Positions 1-5,917 of a stretch of DNA of 6,122 nucleotides are shown in pieces. The stretch lies in contig CAKUKP010000111.1 in NCBI GenBank assembly GCA_934663625.1, positions 1 through 6,122 of the forward strand, written 5' to 3'. Each line of letters opens with the position of its first letter. Positions within the stretch are counted from its first letter, which is position 1. The position numbers and the translations under genes were made by a program. The notes under the pieces are model-generated. The model was not told the DNA's origin and did no database searches. It saw nothing but the letters and a program-made list of their open reading frames with translations. The stretch is from an uncultured Clostridia bacterium (GTDB lineage: Bacteria > Bacillota > Clostridia > Christensenellales > Aristaeellaceae).

Positions 1-685
1 TTACCAGACCGATCGCCTTGGCTGCGCCGGTGCTGTTGGGAACGATGTTCACTGCGCCTGCGCGGGAACGACGCAGGTCGCCCTTGCGCTGAGGACCATC
101 CAGGATCATCTGATCGCCGGTGTAGGCGTGGATGGTGCACATGATGCCGCTCTCGATGGGCGCCAGATCATTCAGGGCCTTCGCCATGGGCGCCAGGCAG
201 TTGGTGGTGCAGGAAGCCGCGGAGATGATGGTGTCTTCCGCCTTCAGGGTGGTGTGGTTTACATTGTAAACGATGGTGGGCAGATCATTGCCGGCGGGCG
301 CGGAGATAACAACCTTGCGAGCGCCTGCATCGATGTGCGCCTGTGCCTTGGCCTTGCTGGTGTAGAAGCCGGTGCACTCCAGAACAACGTCAATGCCCAG
401 CTTGCCCCACGGCAGATCCGCTGCGTTGGGCATCTTGTAGATAACGATCTTCTTGCCGTCTACGACGATGTAGTTATCCTCGCCTTCGCCCTCGTGGAAA
501 TCCACGGTGTGGCCGTGCGCGATCCAGTTGCCCTGGGTGGAGTCATACTTCAGCAGATGTGCCAGCATCTTGGAAGAGGTCAGGTCGTTGATGGCAACAA
601 CTTCGTAGCCCTCAGCGCCGAACATCTGACGGAAAGCAAGACGACCAATGCGTCCGAAACCATTAATAGCAACTTTAACAGCCAT
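1..685 (-). CDS. gap: Glyceraldehyde-3-phosphate dehydrogenase, NAD-type (partial, C-terminus outside window)
   Basis: This cytoplasmic glycolytic enzyme oxidises glyceraldehyde-3-phosphate with NAD+ and phosphate to 1,3-bisphosphoglycerate. The first 228 codons are present; the family is usually about 335 residues, so about a third is cut off by the window edge. The Rossmann motif NGFGRIGR is at residues 8-15. Asp34 in AIND favours NAD+ over NADP+, as in catabolic GapA. The active-site stretch SAASCTTNC places the catalytic Cys at residue 159, and the assisting His is 186 (CTIHAYTGDQ). The S-loop (RRSRAGAVNIVPNS) follows to the edge. The ATG start is set by an AGGAGG ribosome binding site at 694-699, eight bases upstream. 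It lies 126 bp downstream of deoB and has its own promoter. Codon choice (GTT, GCT, CGT near the start) looks like that of a highly expressed gene. Identity is very secure; the catabolic role is inferred from Asp34. Confidence 0.98.
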   Translation of the reverse strand, partial: MAVKVAINGFGRIGRLAFRQMFGAEGYEVVAINDLTSSKMLAHLLKYDSTQGNWIAHGHTVDFHEGEGEDNYIVVDGKKIVIYKMPNAADLPWGKLGIDVVLECTGFYTSKAKAQAHIDAGARKVVISAPAGNDLPTIVYNVNHTTLKAEDTIISAASCTTNCLAPMAKALNDLAPIESGIMCTIHAYTGDQMILDGPQRKGDLRRSRAGAVNIVPNSTGAAKAIGLV

Positions 686-708
686 GATAAAAACCTCCTA
701 ATATTCTC

Positions 709-737
709 GGGTACAACAGAAGCCAACCACAGTACCC
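709..737 (-). promoter_or_regulatory. Inverted repeat in the gap 5' leader (possible mRNA hairpin)
   Basis: The arms GGGTAC (709-714) and GTACCC (732-737) are perfect inverted repeats separated by 17 bases. They lie between the predicted transcription start near 744 and the gap ribosome binding site. In mRNA they could form a 6-bp stem near the 5' end, which often stabilises transcripts. There is no U-tract, so this is not a terminator. The stem is short and its function is inferred. Confidence 0.4.
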
Positions 738-750
738 TAATTACGATCTA

Positions 751-779
751 ATTTTACCCCAATGTACATTGAATAACAA
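751..779 (-). promoter_or_regulatory. Sigma-A-type promoter of gap
   Basis: Reading the minus strand, TTGTTA (774-779) is a -35 element and TAAAAT (751-756) a -10 element, separated by exactly 17 bases. The predicted start is near 744, giving a leader of about 59 bases before the gap ATG at 685. The spacer contains the perfect 12-bp palindrome CAATGTACATTG (760-771). An A-rich stretch lies just upstream of the -35 on the minus strand. Confidence 0.7.
760..771. promoter_or_regulatory. 12-bp palindrome in gap promoter spacer, possible operator
   Basis: CAATGTACATTG is a perfect dyad lying entirely between the -35 and -10 elements of the gap promoter. A protein bound there would block RNA polymerase, so an operator is plausible. 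I do not recognise it as the site of a known regulator; it does not resemble the Rex site (TTGTGAA-N4-TTCACAA). Confidence 0.35.
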
Positions 780-811
780 GTACCTTTTTCGTAAAATGTC
801 GTATCTATGCC

Positions 812-1993
812 TTAATCATCCAGAATAATATCGCGATAGAACGATGTGCCGTCCAACTTTTCGGGGCAGCCCAGCGCTTCCAGCACGGTGGCGGATACAT
901 CGGCAAACGTTTTGCGCTCGCCCAGATTTTTGCTCTCCTCCAGACCCAGGCCCCACACCAGCAGCGGCACGCGCTCGCGGGTATGATCCGTGGTGGGATA
1001 GGCGGGATCGCAGCCGTGGTCGGCGGTGATGATCAGCATGCCGTCCTCGCCCAGCAGCTTGAGAATCTCCGGAAGCCGCTTATCGAATTCCTCCAGGCAG
1101 TGCGCAAAGCCCGGCACATCGTTGCGATGGCCGTAGAGCATATCCGTATCCACCAGATTGGCAAACAGCAGCCCCTTCCAATTGTCCTTCTTCATATATT
1201 CAATCAGCGCATCCGTGCACGCCGCGTTACCAGCCGCGTGGTTGGACTGCGTAAGCCCGCGATGATTGAAGATATCCTCGATCTTGCCCACGCCCAGCAC
1301 GTCCAGACCGTTGTTCTTGATCACGTCCAGCATGGTTTTGCCCGTGGGATCCACGGAAAAATCGCGGCGATTGCCCGTGCGGACAAACGATCCGGGATTT
1401 CCGGTAAACGGGCGCGCGATCACGCGGCCGACGTTGTGATCGCCCTTCAGGATTCTGCGCGCGATGCGGCAGATGTGCCAAAGCTCCGTGGGCGGCACGA
1501 TGGCTTCGTGCGCCGCGATCTGGAATACGCTGTCCGCGGAGGTATACACGATCAATTTGCCGGTGCGGATGTGCTCCGCGCCCAGTTCTTCGATGATCGC
1601 CGTACCGGACGCCGGCTTATTGCCGATCACCTGCATGCCGGTTTCCGCTTCGAAGGTGTCGATAACCTCCTTCGGGAAGCCGTGGGGATAGGTCGGGAAC
1701 GGCTGCTGAAGCGTAAGTCCCGCGATTTCCCAATGTCCCGTGGTGGTATCCTTGCCGGCGGCGCGCTCGTTCATCACTCCGTAGCAGCCGATGGGTTCAT
1801 CCTCGCCCAGCGGATGCATATCGACGGTTTTCAAAAGCCCCAGCTCCGTAAGATTCGGTATATCCGGATGCATCTGCGCAATCACATGACCCAGCGTATC
1901 CGCACCCTTATCGCCGTACTTTGCAGCGTCCGCCTGCCAACCGGCGCCCACGCCGTCCAGCACGATCAGTACAACGCGCTTCATTTTATTCAC
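812..1993 (-). CDS. deoB: Phosphopentomutase DeoB
   Basis: This cytoplasmic Mn2+-dependent enzyme interconverts ribose-1-phosphate and ribose-5-phosphate and the deoxyribose equivalents, linking nucleoside phosphorolysis to central carbon metabolism. It belongs to the alkaline phosphatase superfamily. Its 393 residues match the usual length. By alignment from memory to the Bacillus cereus enzyme, the metal ligands are Asp13, Asp284, His289, Asp325, His326 and His337, and the phosphorylated Thr is Thr83 in GKDTTTGHWE. Other family hallmarks are NKPASGT (125-131), YTSADSVFQIAAHE (150-163) and DHTRERVP (336-343). The start is GTG at 1993: GGAGGG (2001-2006) lies 7 bases upstream, and the resulting MNKMKR matches the MNKYKR start of the Bacillus protein. 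The in-frame ATG at 1984 is 16 bases from that site. The gene begins 3 bases after the Spo0A-like stop, so the two are surely cotranscribed. No terminator is visible before the gap promoter. Confidence 0.97.
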   Translation of the reverse strand: MNKMKRVVLIVLDGVGAGWQADAAKYGDKGADTLGHVIAQMHPDIPNLTELGLLKTVDMHPLGEDEPIGCYGVMNERAAGKDTTTGHWEIAGLTLQQPFPTYPHGFPKEVIDTFEAETGMQVIGNKPASGTAIIEELGAEHIRTGKLIVYTSADSVFQIAAHEAIVPPTELWHICRIARRILKGDHNVGRVIARPFTGNPGSFVRTGNRRDFSVDPTGKTMLDVIKNNGLDVLGVGKIEDIFNHRGLTQSNHAAGNAACTDALIEYMKKDNWKGLLFANLVDTDMLYGHRNDVPGFAHCLEEFDKRLPEILKLLGEDGMLIITADHGCDPAYPTTDHTRERVPLLVWGLGLEESKNLGERKTFADVSATVLEALGCPEKLDGTSFYRDIILDD

Positions 1994-1996
1994 GTT

Positions 1997-2725
1997 TCAT
2001 CCCTCCAATCGTAGTATATCCGCGATTCGCGCAATCATTTCACGGCACGTGGGCTGTCCGCGCCCCGCATCAATCGAATCCCCGAATACGCGGTATTGTT
2101 CTTCCACGCGGTCGCTCTGCCATGCGGCGTCGATCACATGCCGCATCGCGCGATCCGCCGGTCTTTTCCGAATCTGCTTGATCTCGGCGATCATTTCTTC
2201 GAGATCATCCAGCGTGCCCATCATGCGCCGTTCATCCTGCGCGCACAGCACCGTGATCATTTCCAGGCATTCCGTTCCGATGTGTTCCGGAAATCCCAGA
2301 TAACGATACATTTCCTTCGCCCGCCGCATCAATTCAGGATCGACATATGGCGGCGTTCGGCGCATATCCTCGATCGCTTCCCGAAACATCGTATTCGTGG
2401 TCGGGATATCGATCATCGTCACGCCGTCCGGCTGATCCGACGGAAGCAGCAGAAACTCCGTCCGGCACAGCAGCGCGCGATCCGGCAGCACCGGCAAATG
2501 CGCGCGAACCGCCGTTCGCATCAGCGTCGCCCCGTCCGCGCCCGGCAGCATCTGATCCGCAATCAGCAGATCCGGCCGCAAACGCAGCACGGCGTTGATC
2601 GCCGAATAGCCGTCGCCCGCCATGTACTGCAATTCCAGTCCTGCCGCCGCCAGCAGCGCCGTTACGCGCTTTGCAAGCCGTTCCTCTGCCACCGCCGCGA
2701 CCGCGGTACGGATCTGTCTGTACAT
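1997..2725 (-). CDS. Spo0A-like regulator with degenerate receiver domain
   Basis: The gene encodes a predicted 242-residue DNA-binding regulator; Bacillus subtilis Spo0A has 267. Residues about 139-241 align over their whole length with the Spo0A C-terminal domain: LGFPEHI for IGVPAHI, DRAMRHVIDAAW for the recognition-helix segment ERAIRHAIEVAW, and ADILRLE for ADKLRLE at the end. Residues about 5-122 look like a response-regulator receiver. The phospho-acceptor Asp is kept (PDLLIADQMLPGADG, Asp57). The acidic pair of Spo0A (VADD) is replaced by Val12-Ala13, and the invariant Lys before Pro is Ile107. Phosphorylation is therefore doubtful, and this is probably a paralogue rather than the master Spo0A. 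The start is ATG 2725, with GGAGGT five bases or fewer upstream; an in-frame GTG at 2731 overlaps that site. It is followed 3 bases later by deoB and preceded by a 176-bp gap with a possible sigma-H-type promoter. The DNA-binding fold is confident; target genes are unknown. Confidence 0.85.
   Translation of the reverse strand: MYRQIRTAVAAVAEERLAKRVTALLAAAGLELQYMAGDGYSAINAVLRLRPDLLIADQMLPGADGATLMRTAVRAHLPVLPDRALLCRTEFLLLPSDQPDGVTMIDIPTTNTMFREAIEDMRRTPPYVDPELMRRAKEMYRYLGFPEHIGTECLEMITVLCAQDERRMMGTLDDLEEMIAEIKQIRKRPADRAMRHVIDAAWQSDRVEEQYRVFGDSIDAGRGQPTCREMIARIADILRLEG
2001..2006 (-). promoter_or_regulatory. Ribosome binding site deciding the deoB GTG start
   Basis: GGAGGG on the minus strand lies inside the last codons of the Spo0A-like gene, 7 bases before the GTG at 1993. 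An ATG abutting it (1998-2000) opens only a four-codon frame that ends within the deoB start region, so it is not the start. Confidence 0.75.
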
Positions 2726-2729
2726 AGCC

Positions 2730-2735
2730 ACCTCC
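2730..2735 (-). promoter_or_regulatory. Ribosome binding site of the Spo0A-like gene
   Basis: GGAGGT on the minus strand precedes the ATG at 2725 by four bases. It overlaps the in-frame GTG at 2731, which rules that codon out as the likely start. Confidence 0.75.
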
Positions 2736-2753
2736 GCCTACTTCAGCATTTCT

Positions 2754-2783
2754 GTTTTCTACAGCCATATCGCAAATTCCTGC
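2754..2783 (-). promoter_or_regulatory. Candidate sigma-H-like promoter upstream of the Spo0A-like gene
   Basis: On the minus strand GCAGGAATT (2775-2783) fits the Bacillus sigma-H -35 consensus RNAGGAWWW at every position. After 12 bases, GTAGAAAAC (2754-2762) resembles the -10 consensus RNNGAATWW but has A for the T and C at the last W. Transcription would start roughly 20 bases before the gene. In B. subtilis the sporulation promoter of spo0A is read by sigma-H, which makes this placement notable. A chance match is possible. Confidence 0.35.
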
Positions 2784-2805
2784 GTTGACCGCGAAAATAA
2801 ATACA

Positions 2806-2891
2806 TTTTTTGCGTTTTCGGCGTGATTTTAGAATATTTTAGCCGGATGATCGGGATTTTGGGTGCATTCTGCGGAAAATACGACGTTTTT
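2806..2891. repeat. Helically phased T-tracts, predicted curved DNA
   Basis: Runs of four to six T are centred at about 2808, 2816, 2828, 2838, 2858 and 2889, mostly at multiples of about 10 bp, with an A-run at 2876-2879. ATTTTAG occurs twice exactly 10 bp apart (2826-2832 and 2836-2842). Such phasing predicts intrinsic bending. The stretch lies between the GTPase stop and the candidate promoter of the Spo0A-like gene. I see no terminator, riboswitch or small gene in it. Confidence 0.4.
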
Positions 2892-2901
2892 CTGCGCCGC
2901 G

Positions 2902-4863
2902 CTACAGCGTGCCCGCCGGCAGTTCATCCGTGCAGTGCGCATGATCGCGCGCTTCGTTCCACGGGATCACCGTGCCCGCGCCGTGGTAGCAAAATACCGA
3001 ATCCGGGCTGTCCTGCGCGCGCGGGTTATAATGCGCCGCATCGATCACCTGCTGCGCATTTTCCGCCGGAGCATAGTGGCTCAGCCGCATCGCCGCGCTG
3101 CCGCGCCCGTGCGTCGCCGCGCGAAATTCGGCGGGATATCGATAAAAACGGCGCAGCGCGCAAACGCCCTCCACGCGCATCCATTCGCCCATCGTTTCCT
3201 GATGCTGCACATCGGCGTACATCCGCACAAGATCGCCCATAACGCGCCCATAATCCTCTGCGGGCAGGCGCAGCGAAAACCGGCACACCGGCTCCAGCAG
3301 CGCGCACTGCGCGTACATCAGCGCGTTTCGAATCGCGCGGCAGGTGCTTTCGCGGAAATCGCCGCCCTCGGTATGCTTCTGGTGCGCCCTGCCCGCCAGC
3401 AGCTCGATCTGCACATCGGTAATCGGCGCGCCGGTCAGCACGCCGGGGTATTCGCGCTCGAACACGTGCGTTTCAATCAGCCGCTGCCAGTTCAGCGCCA
3501 GCTTATCCACATGGCATTTCGATACGAATCGAATTCCGCTGCCCGGCGCGAGCGGCGAAAGGCGCAGCCATACCTCGGCATAATGGCGCAGCGGTTCATA
3601 ATGGCCGATGCCCACGCTGGGCGATAACACCGTTTCGCGATACAGAATCTGCGGCGCGCCGAATTCGATCGTCAGCCCAAACCGGTCGCGCACGATCTGC
3701 GCAAGCACCTCGGTTTGAATTTCACCCATCAGCTGCACGCTGATTTCGCCGGTCTGCGCATCCGCGCGCACGCGAAGCGCGGGATCCTCCGCCCCCAGCA
3801 TACGCAGCGCCTGCAGAAGCCGTGCGCGCGGCACGTCCGGCGCCGTCCGCACCGTCGCCGACAGCATCGCTTCGATCCTCGCGTGCGTACAGTCCGAAAG
3901 CGCGCCCAGTCCATCGCCCGCGCGCACATCGCGCAGTGCGGGAACGCACACGATATCGCCCGCATCCGCACGCGCCGCCGCGCTCAGCTTCGCGCCGTGG
4001 CACAGGCGCAGATCGTTGATCTTGCGCGCGCCGTTTGCGCATAGAACCTCGTCCTTTACGCGCACGCTGCCGGACAGCACCTTCATATACGCCATCGGCA
4101 CGCCCTGCGCATCATGGCGGATCTTGTAAACGCGCGCGGAAAACGGCTCCGCCAGATGATCCTGATAATCGGTATCGGTGATCGCATCCATCGCGGTCAG
4201 GAAGGCGTCGATCCCCTCCCCCGCCAGCGCCGCGCCTGCAAAGGCGGGAAACAGCGCCTGCGCGCGCAGCAGGCGCACGAGCGCGCTGCGCCACGATGGA
4301 TAATCATAATTATCCGCCATCAATCGATCCAGCAGCGCTTCATCGCGCTCGGCGATCGCTTCAACGGCAGTATCGGGCAGCGTCCGCCCATCAAAGCCGC
4401 GAAAATCGCAGATATCGTCGGACAGCAGCCTGCGCATTTCGCTGAGGCACTTGTCAAAATCCGCGTCCTGCCGATCCATCTTGTTTACGAACAGCAGCCG
4501 CGGCACGCCGTAATCCTGAAGCAGCCCCCACACGCGCTCGGTATGGCTCTGCACGCCCTCCGCGCCGTTGATCAGCACGATCGCGTAATCCAGCACCGGC
4601 AGCACGCGCTCCATTTCGCTGGCGAAATCCTCATGTCCCGGCGTATCCAGCCAGTAATACCGATTTTCGCCGATATCGAACATCGCCTGATCGGAAAACA
4701 CGGTGATGCCGCGCGCGCGTTCCACCTCGTTCAGATCCAGAAACGAATCTCGATGATCCACGCGCCCCGCCCTGCGAATCGCGCCGGTTCTGTACAGCAC
4801 CTGTTCGGAAAATGTGGTCTTGCCCGCGTCCACGTGGGCAAGTACGCCGATCGTTTTCTTCAT
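2902..4863 (-). CDS. TetM/EF-G-like translational GTPase (chromosomal, probably not tetracycline resistance)
   Basis: The gene encodes a 653-residue ribosome-binding GTPase with the EF-G domain order. The G-domain motifs are AHVDAGKT (9-16), RGIT (51-54), DTPGH (73-77) and NKMD (127-130), with GAA near 210-212 as G5. Domain II follows from about 239, domain III from about 337 (ending near LMGEIQTEVL), domain IV at about 400-520 and domain V at about 525-590. Overall it resembles Tet(M), which has 639 residues. The domain IV tip, however, reads AHQKHTEGGDF (493-503) where Tet(M) has YYSPVSTPADF, the loop that dislodges tetracycline. A 60-residue tail carries DSVFCYHGAG and IPWNE (within 621-637), absent from Tet(M). 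I recall the same tip and tail in clostridial proteins named 'translation factor GTPase family'. The ATG at 4863 is one base after the dipeptidase stop and lacks a clear ribosome binding site, suggesting translational coupling; an in-frame ATG at 4890 would add 9 residues. The exact role on the ribosome is unknown. Confidence 0.88.
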   Translation of the reverse strand: MKKTIGVLAHVDAGKTTFSEQVLYRTGAIRRAGRVDHRDSFLDLNEVERARGITVFSDQAMFDIGENRYYWLDTPGHEDFASEMERVLPVLDYAIVLINGAEGVQSHTERVWGLLQDYGVPRLLFVNKMDRQDADFDKCLSEMRRLLSDDICDFRGFDGRTLPDTAVEAIAERDEALLDRLMADNYDYPSWRSALVRLLRAQALFPAFAGAALAGEGIDAFLTAMDAITDTDYQDHLAEPFSARVYKIRHDAQGVPMAYMKVLSGSVRVKDEVLCANGARKINDLRLCHGAKLSAAARADAGDIVCVPALRDVRAGDGLGALSDCTHARIEAMLSATVRTAPDVPRARLLQALRMLGAEDPALRVRADAQTGEISVQLMGEIQTEVLAQIVRDRFGLTIEFGAPQILYRETVLSPSVGIGHYEPLRHYAEVWLRLSPLAPGSGIRFVSKCHVDKLALNWQRLIETHVFEREYPGVLTGAPITDVQIELLAGRAHQKHTEGGDFRESTCRAIRNALMYAQCALLEPVCRFSLRLPAEDYGRVMGDLVRMYADVQHQETMGEWMRVEGVCALRRFYRYPAEFRAATHGRGSAAMRLSHYAPAENAQQVIDAAHYNPRAQDSPDSVFCYHGAGTVIPWNEARDHAHCTDELPAGTL

Positions 4864-4864
4864 A

Positions 4865-5776
4865 TCAAATCTGTGCGGCCGCTTCCGCATCCTTCAGATA
4901 GCGCCAGTAGTTCAGCCCCGCAATCTTTTCAAGCTGCGCCTGCGAATAGCCGCGCGCGCGCAGTGCTTCGATCAGATTCGGAAAATCAGCGGGGTTGCCC
5001 AGCCCATCCGGCCATTTCTCAATTCCGTCGAAATCGGAACCGAAGCCCACGATGTTCTCGCCGCCCATGGAACAGATCGCATCGATATTCGCAATCACAT
5101 CATCAATCAATGCCGGACGATCCTTCGCGAGGAAGCCCGAATAAAAGTTCACGCCGATAAAACCCTTTCGATCGATCAGCGCGCGCACCTGATCCTTTTT
5201 CAGATTGCGCGGCTTATCGCAGAGCCAGCGGCAGTTGGAATGCGATGCGCACGGCGCGATGCGCGCATGATCGATCACATCCCAGAAGCCGCGCTCGTTC
5301 AGATGCGATGTATCCGCGCAGATTCCGCGCGCGTCCATTTCGCGCAGCAGTTCAAATCCGAACGGTTTCAATCCGTCCTCCGCATTTTCATACGCCGGAG
5401 TCGCGATTTCATTATCGTAATTCCAGGTGAGCGCGATCAGGCGTATGTGTACATCATCGTCGAACAGGCACAGATTATCGATGCTGCCGCGCAGCATTTC
5501 GCCGCCCTCGCAGGACAGTATGCCGCCGATTTCGGTGGGAATTTCATCGGGCAGGCGGCGGTTATAGGTGCGCACCGGCAGCTTTTTGTAGGCCTCCTTC
5601 ATCGCCATGCCATCCTGAAACGGATCGGGACGGTTGAACGAACAGAACATCGCGAAGGTTTGCAGGCATACGTTTCCCTTCGCCATGCGCTCCGGCGTAA
5701 CGCATACGTCCTCCGGCTTCATCTTTTCAATCGCCATATTGTACAGCGTATCGCAATGCGCATCCGCAACAAACAT
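4865..5776 (-). CDS. Dipeptidase, peptidase family M19 (renal/membrane dipeptidase-like)
   Basis: This is a zinc metallopeptidase of the amidohydrolase fold that cleaves dipeptides. It has no signal peptide or membrane segment, so it is probably cytoplasmic despite the family name. Its 303 residues are close to the usual bacterial size. The metal ligands expected from human renal dipeptidase are all present: His7 and Asp9 (DAHCDT), bridging Glu90 (CEGGE), His158 (DTSH) and His179 (ASHSNCR). Further hallmarks are LTWNYDNEIAT (116-126), KPRNL (188-192) and GSDFDG (246-251). The start ATG at 5776 has AAGGAAG (5786-5792) nine bases upstream. An out-of-frame ATG at 5780 is ignored because it does not open this frame. 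A promoter with a perfect TATAAT lies 49 bases upstream. It is the first gene of the minus-strand series and is coupled to the GTPase by a one-base gap. The substrate could be ordinary peptides, D-amino-acid dipeptides or cell-wall peptides; the sequence does not decide. Confidence 0.94.
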   Translation of the reverse strand: MFVADAHCDTLYNMAIEKMKPEDVCVTPERMAKGNVCLQTFAMFCSFNRPDPFQDGMAMKEAYKKLPVRTYNRRLPDEIPTEIGGILSCEGGEMLRGSIDNLCLFDDDVHIRLIALTWNYDNEIATPAYENAEDGLKPFGFELLREMDARGICADTSHLNERGFWDVIDHARIAPCASHSNCRWLCDKPRNLKKDQVRALIDRKGFIGVNFYSGFLAKDRPALIDDVIANIDAICSMGGENIVGFGSDFDGIEKWPDGLGNPADFPNLIEALRARGYSQAQLEKIAGLNYWRYLKDAEAAAQI

Positions 5777-5824
5777 ACATCAACACTTCCTTATCTATCT
5801 TTCGTGGATTCCAGTATGGCAGTA

Positions 5825-5853
5825 ATTATACATGATTTCGCACAGCAATACAA
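5825..5853 (-). promoter_or_regulatory. Sigma-A-type promoter of the dipeptidase-GTPase operon
   Basis: On the minus strand a perfect -10 TATAAT (5825-5830) follows TTGTAT (5848-5853) with a 17-base spacer. The -35 matches consensus only in its first three bases. The predicted start is near 5818, about 40 bases before the dipeptidase ATG. Confidence 0.6.
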
Positions 5854-5917
5854 GGCGTGCGCCGCCGAAGCAGAATATTATATCTATATTAATTTATTGA
5901 AATATGCTTTACCCCCC

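Noticed and set aside
128..751. Plus-strand open frame opposite gap (207 codons).
   Set aside because: It runs through the coding region, ribosome binding site and promoter of a clear gap gene, with no independent support.
983..2014. Long open frame on the plus strand opposite deoB (343 codons).
   Set aside because: It is antisense to a fully conserved deoB with all catalytic residues. Its His/Arg-rich composition is typical of a shadow frame in GC-rich DNA, and it has no ribosome binding site or recognisable domain.
2736..2901. Riboswitch or small RNA in the gap before the Spo0A-like gene.
   Set aside because: I see no conserved aptamer motif or strong nested stems. The region is dominated by A/T runs.
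2866..2904. Possible terminator after the GTPase gene (GCGG/CCGC and GAAAA/TTTTC pairing).
   Set aside because: The pairing is interrupted by an unpaired CGCA and is not followed by a U-tract in the minus-strand transcript.
2863..3627. Plus-strand open frame opposite the 3' part of the GTPase (254 codons).
   Set aside because: It is antisense to conserved GTPase domains, has Arg/Ala/His-rich composition and no ribosome binding site.
2902..4863. Tetracycline resistance gene (tetM/tetW type).
   Set aside because: The overall fold matches, but the domain IV tip loop is different, a tail is added, and the context is an ordinary chromosomal operon with no mobile element and no tetM-type leader.
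4876..4883. GCGGCCGC palindrome in the 3' end of the dipeptidase gene.
   Set aside because: It encodes ordinary Ala residues in GC-rich coding DNA, so no regulatory role is suggested.
4114..5160. Long open frame on the plus strand opposite the GTPase and dipeptidase (348 codons).
   Set aside because: It spans the junction of two real genes, is rich in Arg, His and Gln, and shows no domain. It is explained by codon bias of the opposite strand.
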